From NCBI GenBank assembly GCA_018881555.1, contig JACAXG010000069.1, forward strand, positions 4,077,403-4,141,402: a stretch of DNA of 64,000 nt. Reading direction: 5' to 3'. This stretch comes from Amblyornis subalaris. Lineage: Eukaryota > Chordata > Aves > Passeriformes > Ptilonorhynchidae. The position numbers and the translations under genes were made by a program. The notes below the pieces were generated by a model. It saw only the letters and a list, made by a program, of their open reading frames with translations. It was not told where the DNA came from and did no database searches. Shown here one piece after another: positions 51,209 through 63,863 of this stretch (position 1 is the stretch's first letter; every line of letters begins with the position of its first letter).

Positions 51209-54200
51209 GAATATATAGATACAATTGTGAAGAAACATGAGAATAAGAACATTCTACTTAAGATTTGTATTTCTAAGGAGTTGCTCTTAGTCTTTGTACT
51301 TCCTCAATCTTATTCTCATTAGTGTGGTCTTAGAAAACATGTATCCGCCTACATTTTACAAATGGTGAAATTGAAACAAATGAACAGTGAGCATAAGACG
51401 TATGCATTCAAATTAGCCCTGAAATGTGACTTCCTCAGCGGGAATCCTCACTTCCCCTTACCGCTTCTGTGCCTCCCTGCACCCCTCTGGTGCTTGTGAG
51501 GCCACAAAGGAGGATGACTCAAGGAGCTAATCCAGAAGATATGTAAACCCTCACTAATGAGTATTTCTGCCAGTTTAGCCCCTGGCTCTGTGAGGTCAGA
51601 CCTATTCCAAGAAAAGCAAAAGCAGCTCATTGGAAAATCAGGTGGGAGCAGGGCAGCTCTTATACCAGCAGTTCGCTGGCTGATCATTTTTGCCATAGTA
51701 TGAAACCTCACTCTTAGTTGTTCAGAACTTGGCCTGAGATATTCATGACTTCATCCAGAGAATATCTCATCTAATTACAGAGAGAACTGCAGGTGTCCAG
51801 CACTTTTGTAAAGAGACTCAGTGTCTAAAGCAAAGCATCTGGAATTAGAAGCTGCTCTTGAGTATTTGAATCTTTGTGATTCACTCAGAAACAAGCTAGT
51901 GGCACAGTCTGAAATAGATCTGCTGCCTCCTGCCTCTCAGCCACGCTCCCTGTACAGTAAAGCTCATGCCAGACCCTGCCATCTCCCACATACCTTGTGA
52001 CTCATTCTGTCCCTAAAACTATTCGCACCTGGTGTTTTATTAACAGTGTAATACTTAAAAATATGGCTTTCAGAAGAGTTTAATTAAGCCACAATAATTT
52101 TCTTATCATAAATATCCAAGCTGTTGTCCTTTGTATGTTCCCAAGTACCTGTAGTGTTCCATGACATTTTGCCCTTGACTCAGGTTAGCAGCAGCTAGGC
52201 TCAGACACACACATGTGGGGGGGGAATGTAACTTTCATCTTCCTTACCTCTGGTTCCTGCTTGGTATGCCTGGTGTATTCTTCTTTTTTACAATTAAATC
52301 CACCTTTAAAATTTCATCCCTCCACGAAGCTCTCCTCTTGTGTTTTCTTAATTTCTGTTCTGTGTTGCTAAGTCAGAGCAAATATCTTTAGAGCTGGCAC
52401 ATTGTCTATGTGCTTTCCTAGAACAACAAAAGCATCTACAGCCCTCATTATTACTGCTGCCATAGCTCTCCTTTAAATCTTACCCTCTTTTACAACAAAA
52501 TCAATTTCCTGTGTATGGGTTTTGTGTATCTTCTGGCACGAAATTAGGCAGAGCTGTGTTTCTGAAGGTTACACACATATCCCAGAAACTGAAAGGCAGA
52601 AGTAAGCCAACCAGCTAGCCAGCTAGAAATTATCTGGTACAGAACCCATTTAGGATGCTTTGGTGATAAAGGCATGATATTTACAAAGAAGGATAGTGAG
52701 GATATTTTAAGTATTTTGGGCCTTGAAATGAACACAGAGTGTATGCTCGTTTCACTCCTTCCTCTTCAAATATGTTTGGAGTTTGTCGGTGGAGGGGAAG
52801 CACAAGGTTGACTCCAACTTTTTTCCTGGGAAAAGGCTTGAGAGCCACTGTAGAATCATGCCTTTTACTTGCTACTCTGCTGTCCGGTAAAATTTGCTTC
52901 TTCGCTTCATAACCTGTGTCCTGGGCATTTATATTGTCTTCTGTGAAGGGAGATTTGTGGACTCACTGTGGCTAAAAAAGTATCTGAACTTGGATTTCTG
53001 ACTTCAGATAAGTGTTCTAGGCCTGAGGTTGGATCCGTGAGTTACTTGTGCCACCAGGAGTAGCACAAAAAGTGTAACAGAGCAGACTGAAAAGGATAAC
53101 AAACGCAATTGCATTTAGTGAAGGATCCCATTCTGTCAGCTTCAGTTAGGTGTGCTTGGAGAACATTTACTAAGCAGGGCTTACATGTCTCTCCCTGACT
53201 TTCCAGGTCTTGGGGTGACTGTGTAGCCTGGTCTGATGGGAGTGGTCACAAATCGGGTAGTGCTTATGGGATTCCAGAGCCCAGAGGCTGTGAGACTAAT
53301 TTACAAAATGGACACTGCGTGGATGAAGGGTGGCATCACAGAAAGAGACTTAAAATACCTCAAGCATGCTGAAATCTGATTCTGATTGCTCAAGTTCATC
53401 TAATTAAAGCTGCAAGAAATAATGGGCAGAAAAGATGAGAGCAGAACCCAGGGTGTCCTCTGGACCAAACTCTTCTGCTCAAAGCCCTGCTTCGACAAAC
53501 CTCATGTATGTAGAACTCAGTGCTTAAATTGTCCCAGTTACTTCAAGAGGCTGTTGGACTGCTATAGGGATTTGATGAATTATATCAGTCTCAAATTAGT
53601 TATTTCTTCTAAGACGTTTACTGTTTCTGATTTTTGTTCCCAAGAGCATTAAAGAAACATGAAAACCTCAGTAGGTCCAGGCTGTCCACTGAGCTGATCC
53701 AATGAGGGGAAACTCTGGGTATCACCCGAATGGGATACAATTTATTCCTAGCATTTCAACCTTTAGCACTTTAAGGGGGAGAGGAAAGAAATTTTTAGAA
53801 GGAAGTATTTTCCTTTCCTGCAAATTTTCAGTTGCAAAATATGACATATGATTTCATTAAAAATAACTGATTCATTGTCAACTGGAGTACATGAATAACC
53901 AGCCTCAGGTGGAAAGTTTTTGGAGTGACATTTCACATACTGCAGTGCCATACTTTTACTAATATTCTAACAAGCCTTTGCTTGGTGGTCTAAAAATAAC
54001 TTTGGGGATAAGGATTGGGTTTTAAATGAGGTTTCAGAGCCAAAGTATGTACATAGTTGACTAAATTATATTTTATAGGACAACATTTTTTAAAGTGAAG
54101 TCAAATTTAGTGCTTTTCTATCTGAAACTGGTGAATTCAGATCTTTCCTGCCAATCGTAAGTGATGAAAGGTTTCATTCTGTTCACAATTTTGTGGGCCA

Positions 54201-56159
54201 CAACTAGTGTATTCACAGCTCTGTGAGGCCTTGAATCCTAACACCAAAGAAATAGTTCCTTTCTGTGAAAGTGCCTGACCTAAACCCTGCAGATGCAGCT
54301 GGAAATGCAGATGAAATCAGCTTTGCTGGAAGCCCATCCTTATACTAAGTTATAGTTCCCTCCTAATTTTTTACTGATTTGGTGTTTTGTTGTATTTTTA
54401 ATTTTGTGTAAAATTCACAGTACACTGCAATAAAGAGCAAAGAATGTCAAGTGCTGTTTTGAATTCCTAAATAATTACACCAGTTCTGGTAATGGCAGAC
54501 ACAGAAACTACCAAGGAGTGGTGAGAGAGGAGAACCATCATGTTCTTCTCTTGCATTTCTTGGGTTACTAGCTGTGTGTCCATTTCACTAGGACAAAGGC
54601 ATTCTGTATTTTTCAGGTTTAAAATGAACGATTATAATGTGTGATTTTACTGGTCTTGGGGCAGTGATTAATGATAAGCTCCTCTGAGAGCAAAAACACT
54701 AAGTTGTTAACAAGTTGCAAAGTGTGTGCCTGCAGAGTTTACAGTAAGAAATTGGATGTCTGCCATGAAGTGTTCAAGAGTGACTGAGCAAAATCCTACC
54801 AATTCAAGTCAGTGCAGCTTTGCCACTTACTGCAGCAGGTTGGGTTTTTGAGCACTGGGGAGGGCTACTCGGGAGAATTTTGAGCAAAATTGTCAGCCTG
54901 GTTTTCTCTCATTCAAGATCTTCACCCAGAAGGCAACTTAGTAGTGACTTTGTGATAAGTCTTTACAAATCTTGTGAGCATTGAAAAAGGGGGGCGTTTA
55001 AACATAGTGAAAAATCTTCACTGAAAAATGTGGGAAGGTAAGAAAATATTATTGCTCATTATCTTTTCTCTAGGGGACAAGACTGGTCGCCACCCTGCAT
55101 TCCAGTCCAGTTACTTGTTTTGGAGAATCTAACTCCTCTGACTTTCCCCCCTGCATGGAAAGTATTTAACAAAAAATCCAAACCAAAATGAAACGACCAC
55201 ACAACCAAATAAGCAAAAAACCAAAACCAAAACCAAAACAAAATCCAAACAATAGGAAAAAAAAAAAAAAGCTACAAAAGTACCCCTTCAATAGAAAGTT
55301 TCTACGATACTTGATGTTTTTAGTAGCCGACCAGATGTGTCCAACCAGTGTGCTACAGAGTGCGTGGGACACAGATGCCAAGCAGCAGAACTGACTATTT
55401 GGCTTTGACTTCCTTGGTTTTTAGCTGTCACAATTATTCTCGATTCTCATTTCAGTCTTAGAAATTTTATATTTTTAAATGTCTGTGGACATTTAAATCC
55501 ATTTGGATTAGAACCTTCTCTTTAATACCAGTTTTCTCTATCAGTATAAGAAGAGCTGACAAATTCTCTGCTTTATGTAACAGCCATTGCCCATGAAATG
55601 AAAGAGTGTTTGTCTCCTCCAGTTCCCAACACACTTGTATTTCTGTATCAGAAGCCACTGTCACTTGTTGACCAGCTATACAGAATGGCTGCTGAGGATG
55701 ACTGGATTTGAGACTAGCCAATCTTCTCACTTTTACATACAGCTCGTGGTAGAGCCCTGTGCTCTGAAAATGCTTTTAAAGTTGAGAAACACAGCGCGTT
55801 CTGAAAGCTACAGACTCAAAACTAAATTGTCAAGTCTTTCCCCTCTAAATCAAAAGATCTGGGGAAGTGCTGGTAGAAGAGTGCAGCTCTAAAGAAAGCA
55901 GTATTTCTTTAATTTCAGTGAATTGCTAGAGAAATTCACTCTTCTTTCAAAAGGCTTTGCTGGCAGCAGCTAGAGATCATGTAGTACTTTTCTACGGGGG
56001 TCAGCCCTGGATGTTTTTCATAGCTCTGTCTGTCCCTGTGAACAGAGGGGATCAGGGAGTAGCTCAACAATGTGCCTAAATATCTGATAGGAAGGAATGA
56101 AGAGGGAGATGATTCCTCTCCTTGGTGCCCAATGACAGCACAAGAGGCATTGGGCATGA
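51209..56159. other. Putative intron, no supported gene
   Basis: AT-rich DNA with one CCAAAA-rich simple repeat (55204-55271). Nothing else could be supported. Confidence 0.45.
55204..55271. repeat. (CCAAAA)n and poly(A) simple repeat
   Basis: Degenerate AACCAAAACC units run into a tract of about 14 A. Confidence 0.85.
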
Positions 56160-56325
56160 ACTGAAACATGTGAAAATCTATCTGAACACAAGAAAATGCT
56201 TTTTACTGTCAAACACTGAAACAGAAATGATGTGAAGTTTCCATCTGTGGAGATACTCAAGACCCAAGTGGACATGGTCCTGGGCAACCTGCTGCAGCTG
56301 CTCCGGCCTGAGCAGGGAACATGGA
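56160..56325 (+). mobile_element. CR1 LINE 3' fragment
   Basis: Degraded CR1 3' text: GAACACAAGAAAATGCTTTT, TGGAGATACTCAAGACCC and GTCCTGGGCAACCTGCTGC. The terminal tail is missing. Confidence 0.75.
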
Positions 56326-57399
56326 TCTGCTTTCACTTTGCAAATGGCTGTTAGTGAAAAAAAGTTACTATTATTTATACGGAAGAGGGATAGGTACATC
56401 ATACTGAAATTTTCACGTAAGAAGTATGTAACATCCATGCAAGATGACACTGTGTAATTCAGAGAGAGACTTAAGAACGAAACCATAGTCTCATCCCTTA
56501 AACTTGTGTTTTCTCTTAATTCTTCCCATATCCCTAGTGTTTTTAGATATATGTGAAATTTAGATAGAAATGTTAGACTTTAAGACTCATGTTGACGTTT
56601 ACTCCATGTGTCATCTATCTAATAAACAAAAATTATGTTAGGGCACATTTCAGTGTTTATTTTAGAGGGGGGATTCCATTATTTCAATGAAAAAGCCCCT
56701 ATCTGAACAGTCAATGTGACAAACAAATGCAAGTTAATTTCAATTTTTTGTATTCCAGTCAACAAAGGATTAAAAATAAATACTCTAAGATTCATGTTGT
56801 AAGAATAATAAAAAAAATAGACTTAAGACTTACAAATACCAAATGCAACTTTAGCATCCATGTCAGAGACCCCTTTGCCATACTAGCCCTTTAAAATTCA
56901 AGTTTGTACAGCTAATTGGACAATATATGGCTCAGATTTTGGCTCCATTACAGCCTTGTCCGTTTACAACACCAGCAGACAGTATAATAGCAACTCTGAA
57001 ATATTGCCAGGAGAGAGCTACTGTAGGCTATGTCTTCAACATTTTCTGCTTCAGGGAGTAATGGAAGCTGAAGTGGAGAAGTCAGAGCAGCCTCAGTAGC
57101 CTGGGCCTTGAGCAGTTGTGCAAGGTGATCCCTTGCTGATCCCTCATATAAGCAACAAAGCTGTGGGAAGAATCCTAGCAGGGTCACCCATAAGCCTGTC
57201 TCAACTCACATGGTGTAACAATGTGCATATTGGCTTTCTTCGGGATGAGACGAACTTCTGCTGCACCTCCTCAATGTGATAACTAACTTACCAGGCATTA
57301 CAATTCTCTCCTCACATGCAATGGACAGATTGTCACTGACTTTGTTGGGCTTTGAAACAGTTTATGATTAATTGATAGTGTTATACCTAATTTGTCGGG
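56326..57399. other. Putative intron, no supported feature
   Basis: AT-rich. Nothing recognised. Confidence 0.45.
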
Positions 57400-59160
57400 T
57401 ATTTCAGTTCTTGGATGCAATGGAAAGAGTGTGTCCACAGGACCATTCCCATGTGTCCTATCACTGGATCCCAGGGAGAGACAACATTTGTCTCTCCAAT
57501 TCCCCTCCTCAGGAAGCTGCAGAGAGCAATGAGTTCACCCCTCAGCCTCCTTCTCTCCAAACTAGAGAAGCCCAAAGTCCTCAGCAGTTCCTCACAGGAC
57601 ACACCTTCCCAGCCCCCTCACCAGCTTTGCTGCCTTGCTCTGGATGTACTCAAGGACCTTCAGAACCTTCTTAAATTATGGGGCCCAGAAGTGCACTGAG
57701 CACTGCAGGTGATGCCGCACAAGCCCTGAATACAGCGGGATAATCCCCTCTCTGGGCTGGCTGGCAGTGCCGTGCTCGGGCTTCCTGGGATGCTGTTCGC
57801 CCTGTGGGCTGTCAGGGCACACTGCAGGCTCACACTGAGCTGCTGTCGACCAGTGCCCTCGGATCCCTTGCTGCAGGGCTGCCCCACAGCCATTCCTTTC
57901 CTGCTTTATCCTTGTGCCCAGCATTATGGTGTCACAGTGGTAGAATCCAGCATTGGTTGTTAAATGTCATCTCACTAATGACTGCCCAATACTTTGATCT
58001 ATCTAGGGCACTCTGCAGGACCTCTTGTCCTTTGAAAGTGTCAAGAGCACTGTCCAGTTTGGATTCATCAGCCTTGCTCGAGGTGCATTCCAGTCCTGCA
58101 TCCAGATCACTGATAAACACATGGAACAGAACTGGCCCTAGTATTGCACCCTGAGGAACACTGCTGGTGACTGGTCACCAGTCAGGTGCAGTTCCAGTCC
58201 CTACACCCCTCTGAGCTCTGCTCTTCAGCCAGGTCTTCACCCAGCACACCGTGAACATGCTCATCCCACCGTTGGACAACATGTCCAGAAGGATGCTATG
58301 AGGGACAGTGTCTGGATACTTAACACAGGCTTAATCCATTAAGAACCCTTAATCCTTCCTCAGTCCAGGAAATCCACATCCACCACCTTCCCTTCATCCA
58401 CTAGGCAGGTGACCTGGTCATAGAAGGATATCAAATCAGTTAAACAGGACTTTCCTTTCATGAACCTGTATTGACTTTGCCTGATGATTGCATTATTCTT
58501 TAAGTGCCTTTCAAAAAATGCATTGAATCTGCTGTTTTTTCATCCTGTTAATCAGATTACCACCTTCAACAAGTATTGGTCCAATGTTTTCTTTAGATCT
58601 CCTTTTGCAATTAACATTCTTAAAAACACCATTTTGTCCCTGACACAAAAATGGCCAGTTTCAACTCTAACTGAGCTTTGACCTTTTGTGTCTTCTGCCT
58701 GCATATACAAAGCACAGCTCTGTAACCTTCCTGCAAGGCCTGACCTTGCTTCTAGAGATGCTATAGTGTGTTTTCACTCTTGAGCTCCAGGAGGACTTCC
58801 CTATTCAACCAAGCTGGTCTTCTGACACACCTCCTTGAGTTATCACACAGCTAATTGTCTGCTCCTGTGTCTAAAATGGGGTTCTTAAAGACTGAGCAGC
58901 ATTCATGAACTCCTAGGCCCTCAAGAGGAGATTGCCAGGGTACTCTGCTAAATAGCTTCCTAAATAGCTAAAATTTGCTCTCCTGAATTCCAGGGTAACA
59001 ACTACGCCGTCCGTTTTTCTCATTACTCTGAAAATTTTAAACTCAACAATTTCATGATAACTGTGGCCAAACAGACTGCTACCATCACATCTCCCGTGAC
59101 TCCTTCTCTGTTCACAAATCCCAGAATATAATACCAGGATAATTGAAATAGTTGCATGTT
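57400..59160 (-). mobile_element. Long CR1-like LINE fragment with reverse transcriptase remains
   Basis: On the - strand the RT is readable from 58400 down to 57400: PHSILLDML-like, WVKTWLKSRAQRGV, SSVPQGAILGP, a HVFISDLDAGLECTSSKAD block, then LRTLGFSSLERRRLRGELIA near 57440. In the catalytic block, the FADD that follows LSK in intact CR1 copies is degraded here to S-S-K-A-D-E-S. Several frameshifts are present. The segment 58750-59160 carries further bird-repeat text (TCTGTTCACAAATCCCAGAA at 59108), probably the same insertion or an adjoining element. Boundaries are approximate. Confidence 0.82.
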
Positions 59161-60482
59161 GAAATATGTAGGAACAAAGTGTTGTCCTGGTAGATTAAGA
59201 AAAGCTTCTGAATTAGTTGCAATGGTTTTAGTATTTGTTCTCTTTTCAAAGTGATCACAAAATCTCATGTTATTCTTCTGTACAGACATCTTAGCCAAGG
59301 ATAATGGCAACAATAGAAATGGAACAGGTTTGTGTGCTGAAGGGAATGGCAAGAAACATCCTGATCTAAAAATATCTTCCTTTGTTTTATGGAAGAAAAT
59401 CACATACACCTACAAAATATAGACGAAGTTTAGAAAAGTCATAACAAGGAGAGAGGATGGGTGTGAGCACAGGAGAACGTGTTGGGTGCAGGAGTGCAGG
59501 CTGTGAACCCAGGCTGTGAAACAACTGTTGCTTTGCCACCCCCTCTCTTCAATTTGAAGGCTTCTTATCATCTGGATCTTCTTTGAAAGGTCACAGCCTA
59601 CCTCCTGTGCTACCTGCTTTTTGCAGTAAGGCTCATATTCGGGGGTTCCCCAGAAAGGCCATTTGTGTATTCACACTGGTGGAACTTTTTCACCTGAGCT
59701 GGCGTAAACAAGAACCCTGACACAAGCTCAGTTTAGCGACTGAGTCGCCTCAGGCACATAGCAAGTCAGTGTAGAGATTTGCTCTGTATTTAGACTGTGA
59801 TTCTGCTTTTAACTCTGCCGTTGAGATCTTGGATAAGCTGGGACTAGACATTTCATCTCTTTGTGCCTTCCTTTCCCACTCTGTCGGAGAAGGGTGAGAT
59901 GGAACACAGAGGTGAGCTCCAGTGATAAAAAAATACTAGGTTAAGTGTGAAGCCCTGAAATTATTATTATTTAAGGTTTAATTATTAATTTTACTCTTAC
60001 TCAGCAAAATCATTGAATCCTGTCACCACTGCTGATGAATTGATTGTGTACACAGGCATTCCAGACAGCTATACATCCATAAACATCTAAAAATTGCATT
60101 TTGCAATCACATTGAAAAGCAAATTTGAGACTTTTTCATTGTTTCTTACAAACACTCATAGAAAACCCCTTCAAAATATCTCAAAGTCTCTACACTGAGT
60201 TTGTTTATACAGTGTATGAGTACGTTTTCAATGTACACCCCGAAGTGCAATTGTTAGTTCCAATCATTGTATTTCAAAAAGGCTGTGTTCTGTTTCAGTG
60301 CAATGTGCTTGTTTCTTTCCTTTAAATGAAACTTTTATCAACACTGCAATTTCCTATTAGTAAATAGTACACAAAACCTGACTGTAGGTAGGCTTCTAAT
60401 CCAATAAACAGCAATTGGATGTGTAGCATCTATGACATCAGAAACAATACTAGTCATCTAGGTTGTTTGTTGTTGATTGATT

Positions 60483-60520
60483 GGGGTTTTTTTGGTTGGT
60501 TGGTTGGTTTGTTGATGTTG
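60483..60520. repeat. (GGTT)n-rich simple repeat
   Basis: T-run followed by four GGTT units and TTTGTTGATG. Confidence 0.75.
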
Positions 60521-60599
60521 TTAAAGAAGACAAGGCTATGCCTTTCTTTGTTTTGCAGCTCTACAGCAAACCTGTCATCTAATATTTTTTCACAGAAGT

Positions 60600-60626
60600 G
60601 TATATACATATATATATGTATACATA
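60600..60626. repeat. (TA)n-rich simple repeat
   Basis: ATATACATATATATATG-type alternation. Confidence 0.75.
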
Positions 60627-60844
60627 GTAGGCTAAAACTGACTCCAAAACATGTCACCTGTTTCAAAATTATTTTTCCCATGAAATAGCATGGATAGTGA
60701 GGAATTCCCCTGAAGCATTCCAAAAGTAAATCTGGTTTTTTTCAGCTTGGGAGAAAGGGCTGCTAATTATAAACTACAACTTTCATTTTTCTACAGCAGG
60801 AATGCACATTTTCACCAACCATAAAATTTTCTCATAATAGAAAT

Positions 60845-60974
60845 GAGACAATCCCCAAGGGCATGGTTATCAAAAGATAATCTCACCCCGATCTGATTAG
60901 AGGCATAAGGCTCATGCCTCAAAATGCTTCAGGGTATGATTATCTTATGATAACCATACCTTGTATCATGTCTT
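60845..60974. repeat. 130-bp imperfect palindrome with nested hairpin
   Basis: The left arm contains GCATGGTTATCAAAAGATAAT (60871 on, shown in part as GGTTATCAAAAGATAATC). The right arm, reverse-complemented, reads GTATGGTTATCATAAGATAAT. The arms extend outwards with lower similarity (AGACA and CAAGG blocks on each side) to about 45 bp each. The loop holds its own stem, GAGGCAT/ATGCCTC (60900-60920). The shape fits a MITE-like element or a structured RNA locus. It matches no family that I know. Confidence 0.8.
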
Positions 60975-62269
60975 ATTGATTAACTAATAAAGCTTCAGCA
61001 TTATTATTTGGGTGAGAAACTAAGATATCAGCAAGAGGTCTGATTCTGGAATGGGAAAGATTCTTTGAAGCCCTACAAATAACCTCTCTTGTTCTGATTA
61101 TAGCGTCTGTGAAATTATGGTGTCACCAGATGCCAATTTTTGCTTCTTATTTGTGATTATATCAATGGTACATTAAAACTCAACCATACCCAGATATATA
61201 CTCACGTAAGACACAATTGCACTCAACTGCTTGCTTTGCATTTATATTGCAGGTTTAGGTTACACAGCAGAACAGAATTACATTCTCCAGAGAGGATTTT
61301 GTAGTCCAGACACTAACTGTGCTCTTTATTCAGGGCAGTTCTGAGTTTTGTGAACTGTTACATTGTTGAGGGATCTCTGTTCTCACAGGGAATTGCTCCC
61401 TCCTTGCCCACACACTTTATAACAAAAGAGACCATAAAGCCAACCCTTGGGCTCCTGAGTCTCCCAGTCCAAGTCATCCAGAGTAGAAGGCTTGGTATAG
61501 CTGTTTATCCCTTAAATCTCCTAAACAATAATACAAAGAGGCCCTAAACCAGTGCTGGAGCTATAACTGCAAAGCCATGTCCACCATCTCTGTAGTGCAG
61601 TTTGTTCTGTACAAAAAAACCTGCTTAATGATGTGGGACTTGCTTGAACAGGCAACCTGAAGGCTAATGTTGCAGCCAGCAGATGCTGGTCTCCTCTGCA
61701 GCAGTGAAAACTTGGAATTATTTCACTGACTTCAGTGGAGCAAAACTAGGTTAATAGACATGTCTAACACAAAAATATGGCTGGTGTATGTAAGAAGAAC
61801 CTCACTAGGAATTCCCTTACACCGCAACTTCTACATACTGATATCAGAGGAGGCAATATACCCCCTCTCTTGAGAGTTAGATGCTTTTTTGGAAACAGGA
61901 GGCAATATTTACATCTGTAGTGCAATCTCATTTTTAGATGAAAATTTGAAACAGTTAAACATTTGATCACACCTCTCATGTAGGGGTGTGCAGCTTATGC
62001 CTAACAAAGGGATCATTACATGGCAGTGCAATCCACACCACAGTAATCCACTATAATGAAATCTTTGGCAAATTTGCTGTGTCTGTTGTATTATCATCCA
62101 CTCTGTTAATGGAGAACATTAATTTCTGGAACTAGCTGGAGAAGTGTCATCCCACCCTTTGACGCTGCACGGCAAACGTGTTCCTACTGCCAGCACTGCT
62201 CCCTTTTGACTAGTCACAGAGGGAATGTGGGTATAGATTAGGCTCTGGAAAATACTGGCATTGGCACTA
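60975..62269. other. Putative intron, no supported feature
   Basis: Nothing recognised. Confidence 0.45.
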
Positions 62270-62870
62270 TTATGAGTCAGCGGTGCTCTGGCAGCCAGGA
62301 GGGCCACCTGTGTCCTGGGGGGCATCAGGCCCAGCATCGCCAGCCAGGCAAGGGAGGGGATTGTCCCGCTCTGCTCTGGGCTGGGGCAGCCTCACCTTGA
62401 ATATTGCATGCAGTTTTGGGTGCCACAGTATAATAAGGATATAAAGCTATTACAGAGCACCCAAAGGAGGGCCGTGGAGATGGTAAAAGGTCTGGAGGTG
62501 AAGCCATATGAGAAGTGGCTGAGGTCACTTGGTCTGTTCAGCCTGGAGAAGAGGAGACTGAGGGGAGACCTCTTTGCAGTTACAACTTCCTCTGAGAGAA
62601 AGCACAGGGGCAGACACTGATTTCTTTACTCTTGTGACCAGTGACAGGACTCGAGGAAATGGTCTGAAGATGTGTCAGGGAAGGCTTATGTTGGAAATGG
62701 TTAAAGCACCAAGCTGACCAGAGTTCAAGAAGCGCTTGGACAATACTCTTGGGCACGATGTGATTCCTGGGTTGGTTCTGCCCAGTTCTGCCATGAGTTG
62801 GACTCGATGATCCTTACGTGTCCCTTACAACACAGAATATTCTATGAGTATAGGATTCTATTTTTACTGT
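62270..62870 (+). mobile_element. CR1 LINE 3' half
   Basis: RT C-terminal text on the + strand: HLEYCMQFWVPQYNKDIKLL-like (62392), then a QRRAVEMVKGLEVKPYEKWL stretch and LRSLGLFSLEKRRLRGDLFA (62520-62575). The 3'UTR has GAGTTGGACTCGATGATCC (62796) and an ATTCTATGAGTATAGGATTC tail. It is 5'-truncated and frameshifted. Confidence 0.92.
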
Positions 62871-63010
62871 ATTACCTATGAGTCTATTATATTCTATTAC
62901 CTGAAACATCCTGAAGTAGGTTCACATGACTAGCAACCAAAAATATTGTTTTTCTTCAGCACTTTCACAGATGCTTCCACCATTGTGACAATGCTGCCAT
63001 TTTTAATTAG

Positions 63011-63084
63011 GAACTGCTAAAATCTCTGAAAGAAGCAAGATATCAAGACTGTAGCCTGTCTGTATTCAAGCTTTCTTCCAGAAG
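63011..63084 (+). CDS. Candidate novel gene, exon c
   Basis: A 74-nt block after TTTTTAATTAG and before GAAG|GTGAGT, a near-consensus donor at 63085. It is open in phase 0 for 24 codons, E-L-L-K-S-L-K-E then ARYQDCSLSVFKLSSR, and two bases carry over. The phase matches exon b exactly. The alternating-hydrophobic CSLSVFKLSSR would be the final beta strand of an Alba-like domain. The 12.6-kb intron from exon b is long but not unusual. Confidence 0.5.
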
Positions 63085-63853
63085 GTGAGTGATGTTATCC
63101 TAAGGCATGTATCTCTCAGAGGATCTCTTTTCAGAGTGTCTGTTTCTCTCTATTGACAAGAGGGAAAGAATCAAGAGGACTAGTTTGGATGGGATGCCTA
63201 GTTTTTATAGAGCCAGGGGAGACAAAGAGATTTCTGCATTTATTCTAGCAGAGTCTTAGCTGCGACTTGGGTTATTTGTATACAGCCTCTGCTGTTGCCA
63301 TCCTTTCCTGATCTGCAGAGCAAGTACTGCTCTGCCAGGCTGCACACTGTGGAGCTCTGTGCAGCAGATCTTCCTGTTTCTGCCAAATGCTAACCTTACT
63401 CTCAAGTCTTATCTTTCTCTGTACAGTGGTTCTCCTGAAAAGATATGTACAGTTCCTGCTAGAGACACATCCTAGTAAGGAACTCTCTTCCTTCAATGAT
63501 ATCTTTCTGATTCATTGTTGATTAGTATGAATAGAGTTCATCCTGAGTCATAATACGTATTTTTCTTGCCTTGAACTGATTACAGTTAAGGTGACAATAA
63601 AAGCAAAGGCATGGCAGATTTAAAATCTAGAAAGCAAAAAGTGCACATAAAGTGCTCTTCTTTAAAATGTCAAGATATTTGATCACTGTCTTCCACTCCC
63701 TATGACAATTACAGCTTTGTTTTTCTACGATGTCTGTGAAGTACTTTTGCGAAAGTGTTTCTGATTTTGTCTGTACTTTTGTAGTGGAATACGTCATGTT
63801 CTCTACTTATGTACAATAATGTTAATCTAGTTTCAAGATTTTTTTTCCCCCAG
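63085..63853 (+). other. Putative intron between exons c and d
   Basis: A 769-nt gap with donor GTGAGT and a T-rich run ending TTTTTTTTCCCCCAG at 63853. Nothing else supported. Confidence 0.4.
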
Positions 63854-63863
63854 GCAGGAATAA
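63854..63863 (+). CDS. Candidate novel gene, terminal coding exon (start of 3' exon)
   Basis: The pyrimidine run and CCCCCAG form a strong acceptor. Using it, the two carried bases plus G, CAG, GAA, TAA give R-Q-E and a stop, ending the protein ...KLSSRRQE. A second AG four bases on (63856-63857) would keep the frame open instead for about 38 codons (NKPEVAILNVKTEV...) to TAA at 63973-63975. Scanning rules favour the first AG. The poly(A) site would lie beyond the window. Confidence 0.35.

Larger units (their letters stand above)
59161..60844. other. Putative intron, simple repeats only
   Basis: Contains (GGTT)n at 60483-60520 and a (TA)n stretch at 60600-60626. No gene supported. Confidence 0.45.

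Noticed and set aside
55204..55271. Telomere-like repeat
   Set aside because: Units are CCAAAA and degenerate, not CCCTAA; a simple repeat.
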